A stretch of 49,663 bases of DNA from Ralstonia sp. TCR112 (GTDB taxonomy: Bacteria; Pseudomonadota; Gammaproteobacteria; Burkholderiales; Burkholderiaceae), in the NCBI RefSeq assembly GCF_007997035.1, contig NZ_VOSS01000013.1, forward strand, positions 1 to 49,663, read 5' to 3'. The notes under the pieces were generated by a model. It was not told where the DNA came from, searched no databases, and saw only the letters and a list, made by a program, of their open reading frames with translations. A program made the position numbers and the translations under genes. Positions 26,712-35,732 of this stretch are shown one piece after another (the first letter of the stretch is position 1; each line of letters opens with the position of its first letter).

Positions 26712-27890
26712 ATGACCGAAGCAGTCATCGTTTCCACCGCACGTACCGGCCTGGCCAAGAGCTGGAAGGGCGCCTTCAACATGACGCATGGCGCCACGCT
26801 GGGCGGCCATGCGGTTCAGCACGCCATCGAGCGCGCCAAGATCGAGCCGGGCGAAGTGGAAGACATCCTGATGGGCTGTGCGAATCCGGAAGGCGCGACG
26901 GGCGCCAACATCGCCCGCCAGATCGCCCTGCGTGCCGGCTGCCCCGTGACGGTGCCGGGCGCGACCGTCAACCGCTTCTGCTCGTCGGGCCTGCAGACCA
27001 TCGCCATGGCCGCGCAGCGCGTGATTGCCGAGGAAGGCGACATCTTCGTGGCTGGCGGTGTGGAATCCATCTCGTGCGTGCAGCAGGAGATGAACCGCCA
27101 CATGATGACCGAAGGCTGGCTCAACAAGCACAAGCCGGAAATCTACTGGAGCATGCTGCAGACCGCCGAGAACGTCGCCAAGCGCTACAACATCCCCAAG
27201 GAGCGCATGGACGAATACGGCGTGCAAAGCCAGCAGCGTGCAGCCGCTGCTGCTGCGGCCGGCAAGTTCAACGACGAAATCGTCCCGATGACCACGGTGA
27301 TGGGCGTGGCCGATGCCAAGACCGGCCAGCTCATGACGCGCGAAGTCACGATCTCGGCAGACGAAGGCATCCGCGCTGACACCACGCTCGAAGGCGTGTC
27401 GAAGATCCGCACGGCCATGCCCGGGGGCGTGATCACTGCCGGCAACGCCAGCCAATTCTCCGACGGCGCATCCGCTGCCGTGGTCATGAATGGCAAGGTG
27501 GCAGCCGCCAAGGGCCTGCAGCCGCTGGGCGTGTTCCGCGGCTTTGCCGTAGCCGGTTGCGAGCCGGACGAAATGGGCATCGGCCCCGTCTTTGCCGTGC
27601 CCAAGCTGCTGAAGAAGGCCGGCCTGAAGGTGGAAGACATCGGCCTGTGGGAACTGAACGAAGCGTTCGCCGTGCAGGTGCTGTATTGCGCTGACAAGCT
27701 GGGCATCCCGATGGACCGCCTGAACGTCAACGGCGGCGCCATCGCCGTGGGCCACCCGTACGGCGTGTCGGGTGCGCGCCTGGTCGGCCACGCGCTGATC
27801 GAAGGCAAGCGTCGCAGCGTCAAGTACGTGGTCGTGACCATGTGCATCGGCGGCGGCCAAGGCGCAGCCGGCCTGTTCGAGGTGCTCTAA
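26712..27890 (+). CDS. Acetyl-CoA C-acyltransferase (3-ketoacyl-CoA thiolase)
   Basis: 392-residue thiolase that cleaves 3-ketoacyl-CoA with CoA to acetyl-CoA and a shortened acyl-CoA. The nucleophilic Cys is in [13 protein letters not shown] (about residue 90), the His of the NEAFA loop region in [28 protein letters not shown] carries the second active-site His, and [10 protein letters not shown] the acid/base Cys. GAGGAG precedes the ATG. Together with the bifunctional hydratase/dehydrogenase it supplies the last three β-oxidation steps. It ends at a strong terminator, so the acyl-CoA dehydrogenase downstream has a separate or read-through transcript. Confidence 0.94.
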   Translation: MTEAVIVSTARTGLAKSWKGAFNMTHGATLGGHAVQHAIERAKIEPGEVEDILMGCANPEGATGANIARQIALRAGCPVTVPGATVNRFCSSGLQTIAMAAQRVIAEEGDIFVAGGVESISCVQQEMNRHMMTEGWLNKHKPEIYWSMLQTAENVAKRYNIPKERMDEYGVQSQQRAAAAAAAGKFNDEIVPMTTVMGVADAKTGQLMTREVTISADEGIRADTTLEGVSKIRTAMPGGVITAGNASQFSDGASAAVVMNGKVAAAKGLQPLGVFRGFAVAGCEPDEMGIGPVFAVPKLLKKAGLKVEDIGLWELNEAFAVQVLYCADKLGIPMDRLNVNGGAIAVGHPYGVSGARLVGHALIEGKRRSVKYVVVTMCIGGGQGAAGLFEVL

Positions 27891-27895
27891 ACAGA

Positions 27896-27926
27896 CAGGC
27901 TCCCGCTCAAAACGGGAGCCTGTTTT
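27896..27926 (+). terminator. Terminator after the thiolase gene
   Basis: Perfect 10-bp stem CAGGCTCCCG / CGGGAGCCTG with a 7-base loop and TTTT, starting 6 bases after the stop codon. Confidence 0.92.
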
Positions 27927-27975
27927 GTTTCTGCCAGAGCTGGCTTGATCGCCATCTCGGGCGCGCCTTTCTTTG

Positions 27976-28007
27976 CTTACTTTCTTTGGCAAGACAAAGA
28001 AAGTGAG
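27976..28007. repeat. Hairpin repeat CTTACTTTCTTTG / CAAAGAAAGTGAG
   Basis: 13-bp arms (one T-G mispair) around a 6-base loop GCAAGA, preceded by another CTTTCTTTG. It lies between the thiolase terminator and the acyl-CoA dehydrogenase start. I recall near-identical ACTTTCTTTG...CAAAGAAAGT elements dispersed in Ralstonia/Burkholderia intergenic regions. It is pyrimidine/purine-biased and low in GC compared with its surroundings. Confidence 0.7.
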
Positions 28008-28052
28008 TCGGGCCCAGGCAGGGCACGAAACACAGGATGCACCACCAACATC

Positions 28053-29921
28053 ATGTCCTCGAAACTGCTATCCCGCCGCGACCTCAGCTTCCTGCTCTAC
28101 GAATGGCTCAACGTCGAATCGCTCACGCGTATTCCGCGTTACGCAGACCACTCCCGCGAAACCTTCGACGCCGCACTCGACACCTGCGAGCGGATCGCAA
28201 CGGATCTGTTTGCTCCGCATAACAAGAAAAACGACCAAGAAGAACCGCACTTCGACGGCAACAAGGTCCACATCATCCCGGAAGTGAAGGTCGCGCTGGA
28301 CGCCTTCAACAAGGCGGGCCTGATGGCAGCCGGGCAGGACTTTGAGCGCGGCGGCATGCAGCTGCCGACCGTGGTCGAGAAAGCCGGTTTCGGTTTCTTC
28401 AAGGCCGCCAACGTCGGCACCAGCTCCTACCCGTTCCTCACCATCGGCAACGCGAATCTGCTGCTCGCGCATGGCACGCCCGCGCAGATCGAGACGTTTG
28501 TACAGCCCGAGATGGAGGGCCGCTTCTACGGCACGATGTGCCTGTCGGAGCCGCAGGCCGGTTCGTCGTTGTCGGACATCGTCACGCGCTCGGAATACGA
28601 GGGCGAATCGCCGCTCGGCGCGCAATATCGTTTGACCGGCAACAAGATGTGGATCTCCGCCGGTGAGCATGAACTGTCGGAGAACATCGTCCACCTCGTG
28701 CTGGCGAAGATTCCCGGGCCGGACGGCAAGCTGATTCCCGGCGTGAAGGGCATTTCGCTGTTCATCGTGCCGAAGTTCCTCGTCAATGCGGATGGTTCGC
28801 TCGGCGAGCGAAATGACGTGGTCCTGGCCGGCCTGAACCACAAGATGGGCTATCGCGGCACGACCAACTGCCTGCTGAACTTTGGCGAAGGCATGCAGTT
28901 CCGACCGAAGGGCGCAGATGGGCAGCCGCGGGCCGGCGCCATCGGCTACCTCGTCGGCGAGCCGCATAAGGGCCTCGCATGCATGTTCCACATGATGAAC
29001 GAGGCGCGCATCGGCGTCGGCATGGGCGCGACGATGCTCGGCTACACCGGTTACCTGCATGCGGTGGACTACGCGCGCAATCGCCCGCAGGGGCGTCCGG
29101 TCGGGCCGTCGGGCAAGGATGCCGCGTCTGCGCAGGTCCGCATCGTCGATCACGCAGACGTGCGCCGCATGCTGCTGGCACAAAAGGCCTACGTGGAAGG
29201 CGCGCTCGGCCTGAACCTGTATTGCGCCAAGCTCGTCGATGAGGAGCGCGGTGAAACCGACGCGGCCAAACGCGCCAAACTCGGTCTGCTGCTCGACATC
29301 CTGACGCCGATTGCCAAGAGCTGGCCGTCGCAGTGGTGCCTGGAGGCCAACAGCCTGGCGATCCAGGTGCACGGCGGTTACGGCTACACGCGCGAATACA
29401 ACGTCGAACAGTTTTACCGCGACAACCGCCTGAACCCGATTCACGAAGGCACGCACGGCATCCAGGGCCTGGACCTGCTGGGCCGCAAGGTCGTGATGCA
29501 GGACGGCGCTGCCTTCGCCGCGCTGGGTGAGCGTGTGCAGGCCACCGTCGGCCGTGCGTTGGAAACCGACGACGAAACGTTGGTCGGCTACGGCCGCGCG
29601 CTTGGCATGGCGACGCAGAAACTGGCCAAGGTCACGCAGACGCTGTGGGCCGCCGGCGACCCGCGCGTGACGCTGGCGAATGCCTCCGTCTATCTGGAAG
29701 CGTTCGGCCACGTGGTCGTCGCGTGGATCTGGCTGGAACAGGCGCTGGCCGTCGCCAAGGCATTGCCGAACGCCCAAGGCGAAGACGCCGATTTCTACCG
29801 CGGCAAGCTGCAGGCCGCACGCTATTTCTTCCAGTGGGAACTGCCGAAGATCGACCCTCAGATCGTGCTGCTGGGCTCGCTCGACACGACCACGCTGGAC
29901 ATGCAGGACGCCTGGTTCTAA
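28053..29921 (+). CDS. Acyl-CoA dehydrogenase with C-terminal extension (FadE/DmdC-like)
   Basis: 622-residue FAD-dependent acyl-CoA dehydrogenase for the first β-oxidation step. ATG 28053 (MSSKLLSRRDLSFLLYEWL) is chosen; 36 upstream in-frame codons run through the hairpin repeat. FAD/substrate motifs are FYGTMCLSEPQAGSSLSD and KMWISAGEHELSENI. The catalytic Glu is in RLNPIHEGTHGIQGLDLLG, and YGYTREYNVEQFYRD is conserved. After residue 470 comes an added helical domain ending in a Phe/Trp-rich tail, as in the roughly 600-residue class that includes 3-(methylthio)propionyl-CoA dehydrogenases and medium/long-chain enzymes. Its ribosome site is weak. Confidence 0.92.
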   Translation: MSSKLLSRRDLSFLLYEWLNVESLTRIPRYADHSRETFDAALDTCERIATDLFAPHNKKNDQEEPHFDGNKVHIIPEVKVALDAFNKAGLMAAGQDFERGGMQLPTVVEKAGFGFFKAANVGTSSYPFLTIGNANLLLAHGTPAQIETFVQPEMEGRFYGTMCLSEPQAGSSLSDIVTRSEYEGESPLGAQYRLTGNKMWISAGEHELSENIVHLVLAKIPGPDGKLIPGVKGISLFIVPKFLVNADGSLGERNDVVLAGLNHKMGYRGTTNCLLNFGEGMQFRPKGADGQPRAGAIGYLVGEPHKGLACMFHMMNEARIGVGMGATMLGYTGYLHAVDYARNRPQGRPVGPSGKDAASAQVRIVDHADVRRMLLAQKAYVEGALGLNLYCAKLVDEERGETDAAKRAKLGLLLDILTPIAKSWPSQWCLEANSLAIQVHGGYGYTREYNVEQFYRDNRLNPIHEGTHGIQGLDLLGRKVVMQDGAAFAALGERVQATVGRALETDDETLVGYGRALGMATQKLAKVTQTLWAAGDPRVTLANASVYLEAFGHVVVAWIWLEQALAVAKALPNAQGEDADFYRGKLQAARYFFQWELPKIDPQIVLLGSLDTTTLDMQDAWF

Positions 29922-29946
29922 CTACGACAACGACACTGGAGACACC

Positions 29947-30729
29947 ATGGGTACGCTGAAACATCTCTTCGATCTTTCCGGCAAGACGGCGCTGATCACC
30001 GGCGGCTCGCGCGGGCTCGGCCTGCAGATTGCCGAGGCACTGGGCGAGCAGGGCGCGCGCATCGTCTTGTCTGCTCGCAAGGCTGATGAGCTGAAGGAGG
30101 CGCAGGCGCACCTGAAGTCGCTTGGCATCGAGGCGGACTGGATTGCTGCCGACGGCGCCGTCGAAGCCGACATCCAGCGCCTGGCCGATGAGGCGCTGGC
30201 CAAGCTCGGCCACGTCGACATCCTCGTCAACAACGCGGGCGCGACGTGGGGCGCGCCGGCGGAAGACCACCCAGTCGAAGCCTGGGACAAGGTGATGAAC
30301 CTGAACATACGCGGCCTGTTCCTGCTCACGCAGCAGATCGGCAAGCGCTCGATGATCCCGCGCAAGTACGGAAAGATCGTCAACGTGGCATCGATTGCCG
30401 GCCTGAAGGGCAATCCGCCGGGCTCGCTCGATACGATCGCCTACAACACCAGCAAGGGCGCGGTGGTCAACTTCACGCGCGCGCTGGCGGGCGAGTGGGG
30501 CGAGCACAACATCACCGTCAACGCGATTGCGCCGGGCTTCTTCCCCTCGAAGATGACGCGCGGCTCGCTGGAAAAGCTCGGCGTGGACAAGCTGACGGAA
30601 AAATCGCCGCTGCACCGCATTGGCGACGATGAAGACCTGAAAGGCGTGGCCGCGCTGTTTGCGTCGGATGCGTCCAAGCACATCACCGGCCAGATCCTCG
30701 CCGTCGATGGCGGCGTGAGCGTGGTCTAA
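29947..30729 (+). CDS. SDR family oxidoreductase
   Basis: 260-residue classical short-chain dehydrogenase. The NAD(P) site is TGGSRGLG at 18-25, then NNAGATWG, and the catalytic Ser in VNVASIAG with Tyr-Lys in AYNTSKGAV. GQILAVDGGVSVV is the normal C-terminus. GGAGA precedes ATG 29947; the longer upstream frame overlaps the acyl-CoA dehydrogenase. It lies 25 bp after that gene and 32 bp before a thioesterase, so it is probably in one operon. The substrate is likely a 3-hydroxyacyl-CoA or related alcohol; gluconate-type dehydrogenases share the sequence pattern. Confidence 0.92.
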   Translation: MGTLKHLFDLSGKTALITGGSRGLGLQIAEALGEQGARIVLSARKADELKEAQAHLKSLGIEADWIAADGAVEADIQRLADEALAKLGHVDILVNNAGATWGAPAEDHPVEAWDKVMNLNIRGLFLLTQQIGKRSMIPRKYGKIVNVASIAGLKGNPPGSLDTIAYNTSKGAVVNFTRALAGEWGEHNITVNAIAPGFFPSKMTRGSLEKLGVDKLTEKSPLHRIGDDEDLKGVAALFASDASKHITGQILAVDGGVSVV

Positions 30730-30761
30730 TTTCGGCTGCTTCTCACTCTTTCCGACGCAGC

Positions 30762-31196
30762 ATGAACGCAGACAACAACGGTTTTCCAATCGACATTCCT
30801 TTCCTGAAGCTTCTCGGCATGCGCTGCCTGAAGGTGGCCGACGGCGAGGGCGTGGTCGAACTCGCCCTCGAAGCGCAGCACATGAACAGCTGGGAAATGG
30901 CCCACGGCGGCGTGACGATGACGATGCTCGACGTCGCCATGGCCATGGCCGGGCGCTCGGCCGACGTGCATGGCCGCGGCGTGGTGACGATCGAGATGAA
31001 GACGGCGTTCATGCAGCCCGGGCGCGGCACCCTCAAGGCGAGCGCGCGTTGCGTGCATCAGTCCACGACCATGGCGTTCTGCGAAGGCGAGGTGCGCGAT
31101 GCAGATGACAAGCTCGTCGCACGCGGCTCAGGCACGTTCAAGTTCGTCAAGCGCATGCCACCGCCGCGCACGCCCGAACCCGGTGCGGACGGCTGA
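30762..31196 (+). CDS. Hotdog-fold acyl-CoA thioesterase (PaaI/4HBT family)
   Basis: 144-residue thioesterase that releases CoA from acyl-CoA. EMAHGGVTMTMLDVAMAMAG is the PaaI-type active-site segment (HGG followed by a helix with Asp), and VVTIEMKTAFMQPGRG is the substrate β-strand. The C-terminal Pro-rich tail is short. It may relieve CoA trapping during β-oxidation. It shares the operon with the SDR upstream; no clear ribosome site is seen. Confidence 0.9.
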   Translation: MNADNNGFPIDIPFLKLLGMRCLKVADGEGVVELALEAQHMNSWEMAHGGVTMTMLDVAMAMAGRSADVHGRGVVTIEMKTAFMQPGRGTLKASARCVHQSTTMAFCEGEVRDADDKLVARGSGTFKFVKRMPPPRTPEPGADG

Positions 31197-31285
31197 CGCG
31201 TCAACACCGCAATTGCTGTACCCAAGTACCCAGTTGCACACCGGACAGCGTCCGGCACACAAGAAGAGCAACCACGGAGACAACC

Positions 31286-32689
31286 ATGCAACAACCTGCG
31301 CGGCGGACGGCGTCCGCCCTTGCCGTCACTCTGCTTTGCTGCACCGGACTGATCATGACCTTGGAAGGATGCGCCTCCAGCTCCGCGCCTGCTGCCGCGC
31401 CGGCCGCTGACACGAAAACCACGGTGCAGGCGCCGCCCGCCCCGACACCGCCGATGCAGAAGCCGCTGACGGCCGATGAATCCGACCCGAACAAGATGGG
31501 CTGGATGCAGGGCTTCCCGCCGCCGCCCGATCGCACGATCCGCTTTGACCTGGCGGGCAACATGTTCCCGCGCACGCGCTACGGCTACAGCCACGTGCGC
31601 GAGTTCGTGCCGACGCGCGTGGTCTGGCACGGCGACGGCCCGGTCAGCAAGTTGCCGCGTGCCGAGCGCGATATCAGCGGCGTGCTGTTTACCGATCCGA
31701 ACGGCACGCGCCGTACGTTTGCCGAGGCGCTCAAGCTGACCTACACCGACGGCATTCTCGTCATGCACAAGGGCAAGGTGATCTACGAGCGCTACTTTGG
31801 CGCGCTCGACGCGCACACGCAGCACATCGCCATGTCGGTCACGAAATCGTTTGTCGGCACGCTGGCCGCCATGCTGGTGGCGGACGGCAAGCTCGACCCT
31901 GCAGCGCCCGTGACGCAATACGTGCCGGAGCTGAAGGACACCGCCTACGGGGACGCCACGGTGCGCCAAGTCATGGACATGACCGTGGGCGTGCGTTATT
32001 CCGAAAACTATGCCGACCCGAACGCCGATGTCTGGGCCTACGCCCGCGCCGGCGGCATGCTGCCGCGTCCGGCTGGTTACAAGGGCCCGGACAATTTCTA
32101 CGACTACCTGACGACGCTGCGCAAGGAAGGCGAGCACGACGCGGAGTTCTCGTACAAGACCGTCAACGCTGAAACACTGGCGTGGATCGTGCGCCGTGCG
32201 TCGAACAAATCGCTGGCAGCGCTGCTGTCCGAGCGCATCTGGCAACCGATGGGCGCGCAGGACGATGCGTACTTCTCAGTGGACAGCATCGGTACGGAAT
32301 CGGGCGGCGGTGGCCTGAACACCACGCTGCGCGACCTGGCGCGCTTTGGCGAGATGATCCGCAACGATGGCCGCTTCAACGGCAAGCAGATCCTGCCCAA
32401 GAGCGTGATCGACGACATTCGCCGCGGCGGCGACCCGGCCAAGTTTGCCAAGGCAGGCTACGCGACGCTGCCCGGCTATTCGTATCGCAACATGTGGTGG
32501 GTTTCGGGCAATGACCACCACACGTTCGAAGCGCGCGGCATCCATGGCCAGCGCATCTATATTGATCCGGTGGCCCAGATGACGATCGTGCGCTATGCCT
32601 CGCACCCCATCGCTGCCAATGCGGCCAATGATCCGGTCACGCATCGCGCCTATGCGGCGCTGGCCGAGTACTTCATGCAACACAAGTAA
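31286..32689 (+). CDS. Serine hydrolase, β-lactamase/esterase fold, probable lipoprotein
   Basis: 467-residue envelope protein of the class C β-lactamase/EstB-like fold. A hydrophobic signal is followed by a Cys in TLEGCASSS, an imperfect lipobox (E where Ala/Ser/Thr is usual), then an Ala/Pro-rich linker (about 33-60). The catalytic Ser-x-x-Lys is SVTKS near residue 190 (MSVTKSFVG), the Tyr motif is probably RYSENY or FSYKTVNAE, and a terminal RGIHGQRIYIDP replaces the KTG-like strand. GGAGA precedes the ATG. Homologues include 6-aminohexanoate-dimer hydrolase-like esterases. Its role among lipid genes could be ester hydrolysis; the substrate is unknown. Confidence 0.88.
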   Translation: MQQPARRTASALAVTLLCCTGLIMTLEGCASSSAPAAAPAADTKTTVQAPPAPTPPMQKPLTADESDPNKMGWMQGFPPPPDRTIRFDLAGNMFPRTRYGYSHVREFVPTRVVWHGDGPVSKLPRAERDISGVLFTDPNGTRRTFAEALKLTYTDGILVMHKGKVIYERYFGALDAHTQHIAMSVTKSFVGTLAAMLVADGKLDPAAPVTQYVPELKDTAYGDATVRQVMDMTVGVRYSENYADPNADVWAYARAGGMLPRPAGYKGPDNFYDYLTTLRKEGEHDAEFSYKTVNAETLAWIVRRASNKSLAALLSERIWQPMGAQDDAYFSVDSIGTESGGGGLNTTLRDLARFGEMIRNDGRFNGKQILPKSVIDDIRRGGDPAKFAKAGYATLPGYSYRNMWWVSGNDHHTFEARGIHGQRIYIDPVAQMTIVRYASHPIAANAANDPVTHRAYAALAEYFMQHK

Positions 32690-32733
32690 CAACCCGACCC
32701 AACACCGATATCCGATATTCAGGAGCGTTTTTC

Positions 32734-33744
32734 ATGTCGAAGACCTATCAGCGCATCGTTCTGGCTTCGCGCCCGCAAGGGGCCGTGACGCCCGACAATT
32801 TCCGCCTGGAGACGGTGGACCTCCCCGAGCTGCAGGACGGCCAGGTGCTGGTGCGCAACCATTTCCTGTCGCTCGATCCGTACATGCGCGGCCGCATGAA
32901 CGACAGCAAGTCGTATGCGCAACCGCAGCCGCTGGATGAAGTGATGATCGGCGGCACGGTGGGCGTGGTGGAAGTGTCCAAGAACCCGTCGTTTGCCGTG
33001 GGCGATGCGGTGGTCGGCATGTTCGGCTGGCAGGAAGTGGGCGTGTCGGACGGGCGCGGCATTCAGAAGGTCGATACGCGCCACATTCCGCTGTCGGCGT
33101 ATCTCGGTTCGGTCGGTATGCCGGGCGTGACGGCGTGGTACGGCCTGAACAAGATCATGCATCCGAAGCCCGGCCAGACCGTGGCGGTAAGCGCCGCTTC
33201 GGGCGCGGTGGGCAGCGTGGTCGGCCAGCTCGCCAAACTCAAAGGCTGCCGCGTGGTGGGCTTTGCCGGCGGCAAGGACAAGTGCGATTACGTGGTCAAC
33301 GAACTCGGCTTTGATGCCTGCATCGACTACAAGGCCGCCAAGGACCCGAAGGAGCTGTACAAGATGCTCAAGGAAGCGACGCCTGATGGCATCGATTCGT
33401 ACTTCGAGAACGTCGGCGGCGCGATCCTCGATGCGGTGCTGTCGCGCATGAACGCGTTCGGCCGCATCGCCATGTGCGGCATGATCGCCGGCTACGACGG
33501 TCAGCCGCTGCCGCTGCAGAACCCGCAGTTGATCCTGGTGTCGCGCCTGACCATCGAGGGCTTCATCGTCTCCGAGCACATGGACGTGTGGCCAGAAGCA
33601 CTGCGCGAGCTGGGCGGCTTCGTGGCGCAGGGCAAGCTGAAGTTCCGCGAGAGCGTGGCGCAGGGCCTGGCGAGCGCACCGGAAGCATTCATGGGCCTGC
33701 TCAAAGGCAAGAACTTCGGCAAGCAGCTCGTCAAGCTGGTTTGA
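32734..33744 (+). CDS. NADP-dependent oxidoreductase, CurA/leukotriene B4 12-hydroxydehydrogenase type
   Basis: 336-residue zinc-independent medium-chain reductase that reduces α,β-unsaturated carbonyls with NADPH. It starts SKTYQRIVLASRPQGAVTP, with LSLDPYMRGRM (family signature), VGMPGVTAWYGL, the nucleotide site SAASGAVGSVVGQLAKLKG and FENVGGAILDAVL. It lacks the catalytic Cys/His zinc ligands of alcohol dehydrogenases. AGGAG lies before the ATG. Probably acts on reactive enones or enoyl intermediates. Confidence 0.92.
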   Translation: MSKTYQRIVLASRPQGAVTPDNFRLETVDLPELQDGQVLVRNHFLSLDPYMRGRMNDSKSYAQPQPLDEVMIGGTVGVVEVSKNPSFAVGDAVVGMFGWQEVGVSDGRGIQKVDTRHIPLSAYLGSVGMPGVTAWYGLNKIMHPKPGQTVAVSAASGAVGSVVGQLAKLKGCRVVGFAGGKDKCDYVVNELGFDACIDYKAAKDPKELYKMLKEATPDGIDSYFENVGGAILDAVLSRMNAFGRIAMCGMIAGYDGQPLPLQNPQLILVSRLTIEGFIVSEHMDVWPEALRELGGFVAQGKLKFRESVAQGLASAPEAFMGLLKGKNFGKQLVKLV

Positions 33745-33755
33745 GCTGAGCGCAC

Positions 33756-33783
33756 GCGGACTGTCAATCGCTTGACAGTCCGC
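33756..33783. repeat. Perfect 12-bp inverted repeat downstream of the CurA-like gene
   Basis: GCGGACTGTCAA / TTGACAGTCCGC with loop TCGC starts 11 bases after the stop codon and 58 bases before the next ATG. There is no T-run, so it is either a weak terminator or hairpin, or an operator for the downstream aldolase operon. Confidence 0.7.
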
Positions 33784-33840
33784 TGGGCGAGGGCCGCCAC
33801 AGAATGGCCCCACCCACAACAAACGCGTGAAGGAGACACC

Positions 33841-34689
33841 ATGAACGCACCTGAAACCACGCAAGCCAAGCGGCCCGACAGCATGGCCGCCAGCCTCAGC
33901 CCCGAGGCCGCTGCGCGCTATCGCAACCTGCCGCGTCCGCCGCAATTTGCCACCGTGGCCGAAGAGCGCCTGCATCGCAAACAGCGCCTGGCGGCAGCGT
34001 TCCGGCTGTTCTCCAAATTCGGTTTCGACGAAGGCGTGGCCGGGCACATCACGGCGCGCGATCCCGAGCATCAGGACAGCTTCTGGGTCAACCCGTTCGG
34101 CGTGCATTTCAGCCAGGTGACGGTGTCGAACCTGATTCGCTGCGATCACCACGGCAACGTGGTGGAAGGCGATTACCCGGTCAACGCCGCCGCGTTTGCG
34201 ATTCACTCGCGCGTGCATCAGGCACGGCCCGATGCGGTGGCCGCTGCGCACTCGCACAGCACGTATGGCCGCGCGTGGTCGACACTCGGCCGCAAGCTCG
34301 ATCCGCTTACGCAGGACGTCTGCGCGTTCTACGAAGACCACGCCGTGTACGACGATTTCGGCGGCGTGGTGGTCGAGCTGGACGAAGGCCAGCGCATTGC
34401 AGAAGCGCTGGGCGACAACAAGGCCGCCATCCTGCAGAACCACGGCCTGCTGACGGTTGGCAAGACGGTCGACGAGGCCGCGTGGTGGTTCATCACGATG
34501 GAGCGCTCCTGCCAGGTGCAGTTGCTGGCCGAAGCCGCTGCCGCCCGCACCGGCGATGCACCGCGCACGATTTCTGATGCCGCTGCCCGCCAGGCGTACT
34601 CGATCGTCGGATCGGCGCAGGCGGGGTGGTTCCAGTTCCAGCCGCTGTATGCGCGCATCGTCAAAGAACAACCCGATCTGCTCGACTGA
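33841..34689 (+). CDS. Class II aldolase/adducin family protein
   Basis: 282-residue zinc-dependent aldolase-fold protein. Metal ligands are in AAAHSHSTYGRAWS (two His) and LQNHGLLTVG (third His); the catalytic acid region is in GFDEGVAGHITARDP. AAGGAGACACC precedes ATG 33841. Members act on sugar phosphates (fuculose, ribulose) or act as decarboxylases, but many of this longer class are uncharacterised. It is the first gene after the 12-bp inverted repeat and probably co-transcribed with the GST (27-bp gap). Confidence 0.88.
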   Translation: MNAPETTQAKRPDSMAASLSPEAAARYRNLPRPPQFATVAEERLHRKQRLAAAFRLFSKFGFDEGVAGHITARDPEHQDSFWVNPFGVHFSQVTVSNLIRCDHHGNVVEGDYPVNAAAFAIHSRVHQARPDAVAAAHSHSTYGRAWSTLGRKLDPLTQDVCAFYEDHAVYDDFGGVVVELDEGQRIAEALGDNKAAILQNHGLLTVGKTVDEAAWWFITMERSCQVQLLAEAAAARTGDAPRTISDAAARQAYSIVGSAQAGWFQFQPLYARIVKEQPDLLD

Positions 34690-34716
34690 TCGGCAACGCA
34701 CATTTCTGGAGCCCGC

Positions 34717-35678
34717 ATGACGGACCTGATCCTGCATCACTACGCCACCTCGCCGTTTTCTGAGAAGGTGCGTTTGATCCTCGGCTACAAGGACCAGCCG
34801 TGGAAGTCCGTCACGGTGCCCGTGATCCTGCCCAAGCCGGACGTAATGCCGCTCACTGGCGGCTACCGGCGCACACCGTTCCTGCAGATCGGCGCGGACA
34901 TCTATTGCGACACCGCGCTGATCGCGCAGGCGCTCGAATCGATTCATCGCTGCCGCGGCTCGTGCCGTCCGAACATGCAGCGGCGGTGTTTGCCATGGCG
35001 CAGTGGGCCGATACGACGCTGTTCTGGGCCACGGCGACATTCGTGACGCAGCCGGCGGGCTTTCAAAGCCTGTTCGGTGATGCGCCGGAAGCCTTCGTCA
35101 AAGCCTTCGTGGAAGATCGCAAGGCGATGCGTGTGGGCGGCACCGGCTTGCGCACGCCACTGCCGGAAGCCACCTCCACGCTGAATGTCTTCCTGGCACA
35201 ACTGCAGCGCCAACTGGCCACGGGTGAACGCATCTTCTTGTTTGGCGAGCAGCCGACCGTGGCCGACTTTTCCGTCTACCACTGCCTGTGGTTCATCCGC
35301 CGCGCGACGGCGGTGGCGGGCATTCTCGATGCGCACCCCGAAGTCGTGGCGTGGATGCATCGCGTTGCTGCGTTCGGCCACTCGCAAGCGCAACCGATGA
35401 CGTCGGCCGAGGCGCTGGACATTGCCAAGGCCGCCACACCGCATGCGCTGACGGAACCTGAAGCGAAGGCCACCTTCGACGACAGCCACGGCCTGCCCAA
35501 AGGCACGCGCGTGACGGTGGCGGCAGTCGACTACGGCGTCGACCCGGTCGAAGGGGACCTCGTCGTCTCCACGCGCGACAGCGTCGGCGTGCTGCGCGAG
35601 GACCCGCGCGTCGGCCAGGTGGTGGTGCATTTTCCGCGCGTGGGTTATGCCGTGCGCAAGGTCGAAGCGGCAGGCTGA
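34717..35678 (+). pseudogene. Glutathione S-transferase family protein, one frameshift
   Basis: GST-like protein with an N-terminal thioredoxin fold (LILHHYATSPFSEKVRLILG, then GYRRTPFLQIGADIYCDTALI), a helical domain and an extra C-terminal β-rich tail of about 60 residues (GTRVTVAAVDYGVDPVEG). The first frame reads to QALESIH; the rest continues from about 34945-34953 in another frame as LPRLVPSEHAAAVF. One missing base restores about 320 residues. The N-domain has the active-site Ser (TSPFSEK). A sequencing error is likely. It probably conjugates or reduces electrophiles; physiological substrate unknown. Confidence 0.82.
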
Positions 35679-35732
35679 TACGCCTCCCATCTCGATCGCC
35701 TTTCCTACTACAACGACATCAGTGAGACACGT

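Noticed and set aside
27945-28052. 36-codon N-terminal extension of the acyl-CoA dehydrogenase
   Set aside because: It would translate the intergenic hairpin repeat and lacks family similarity; ATG 28053 gives the standard start.
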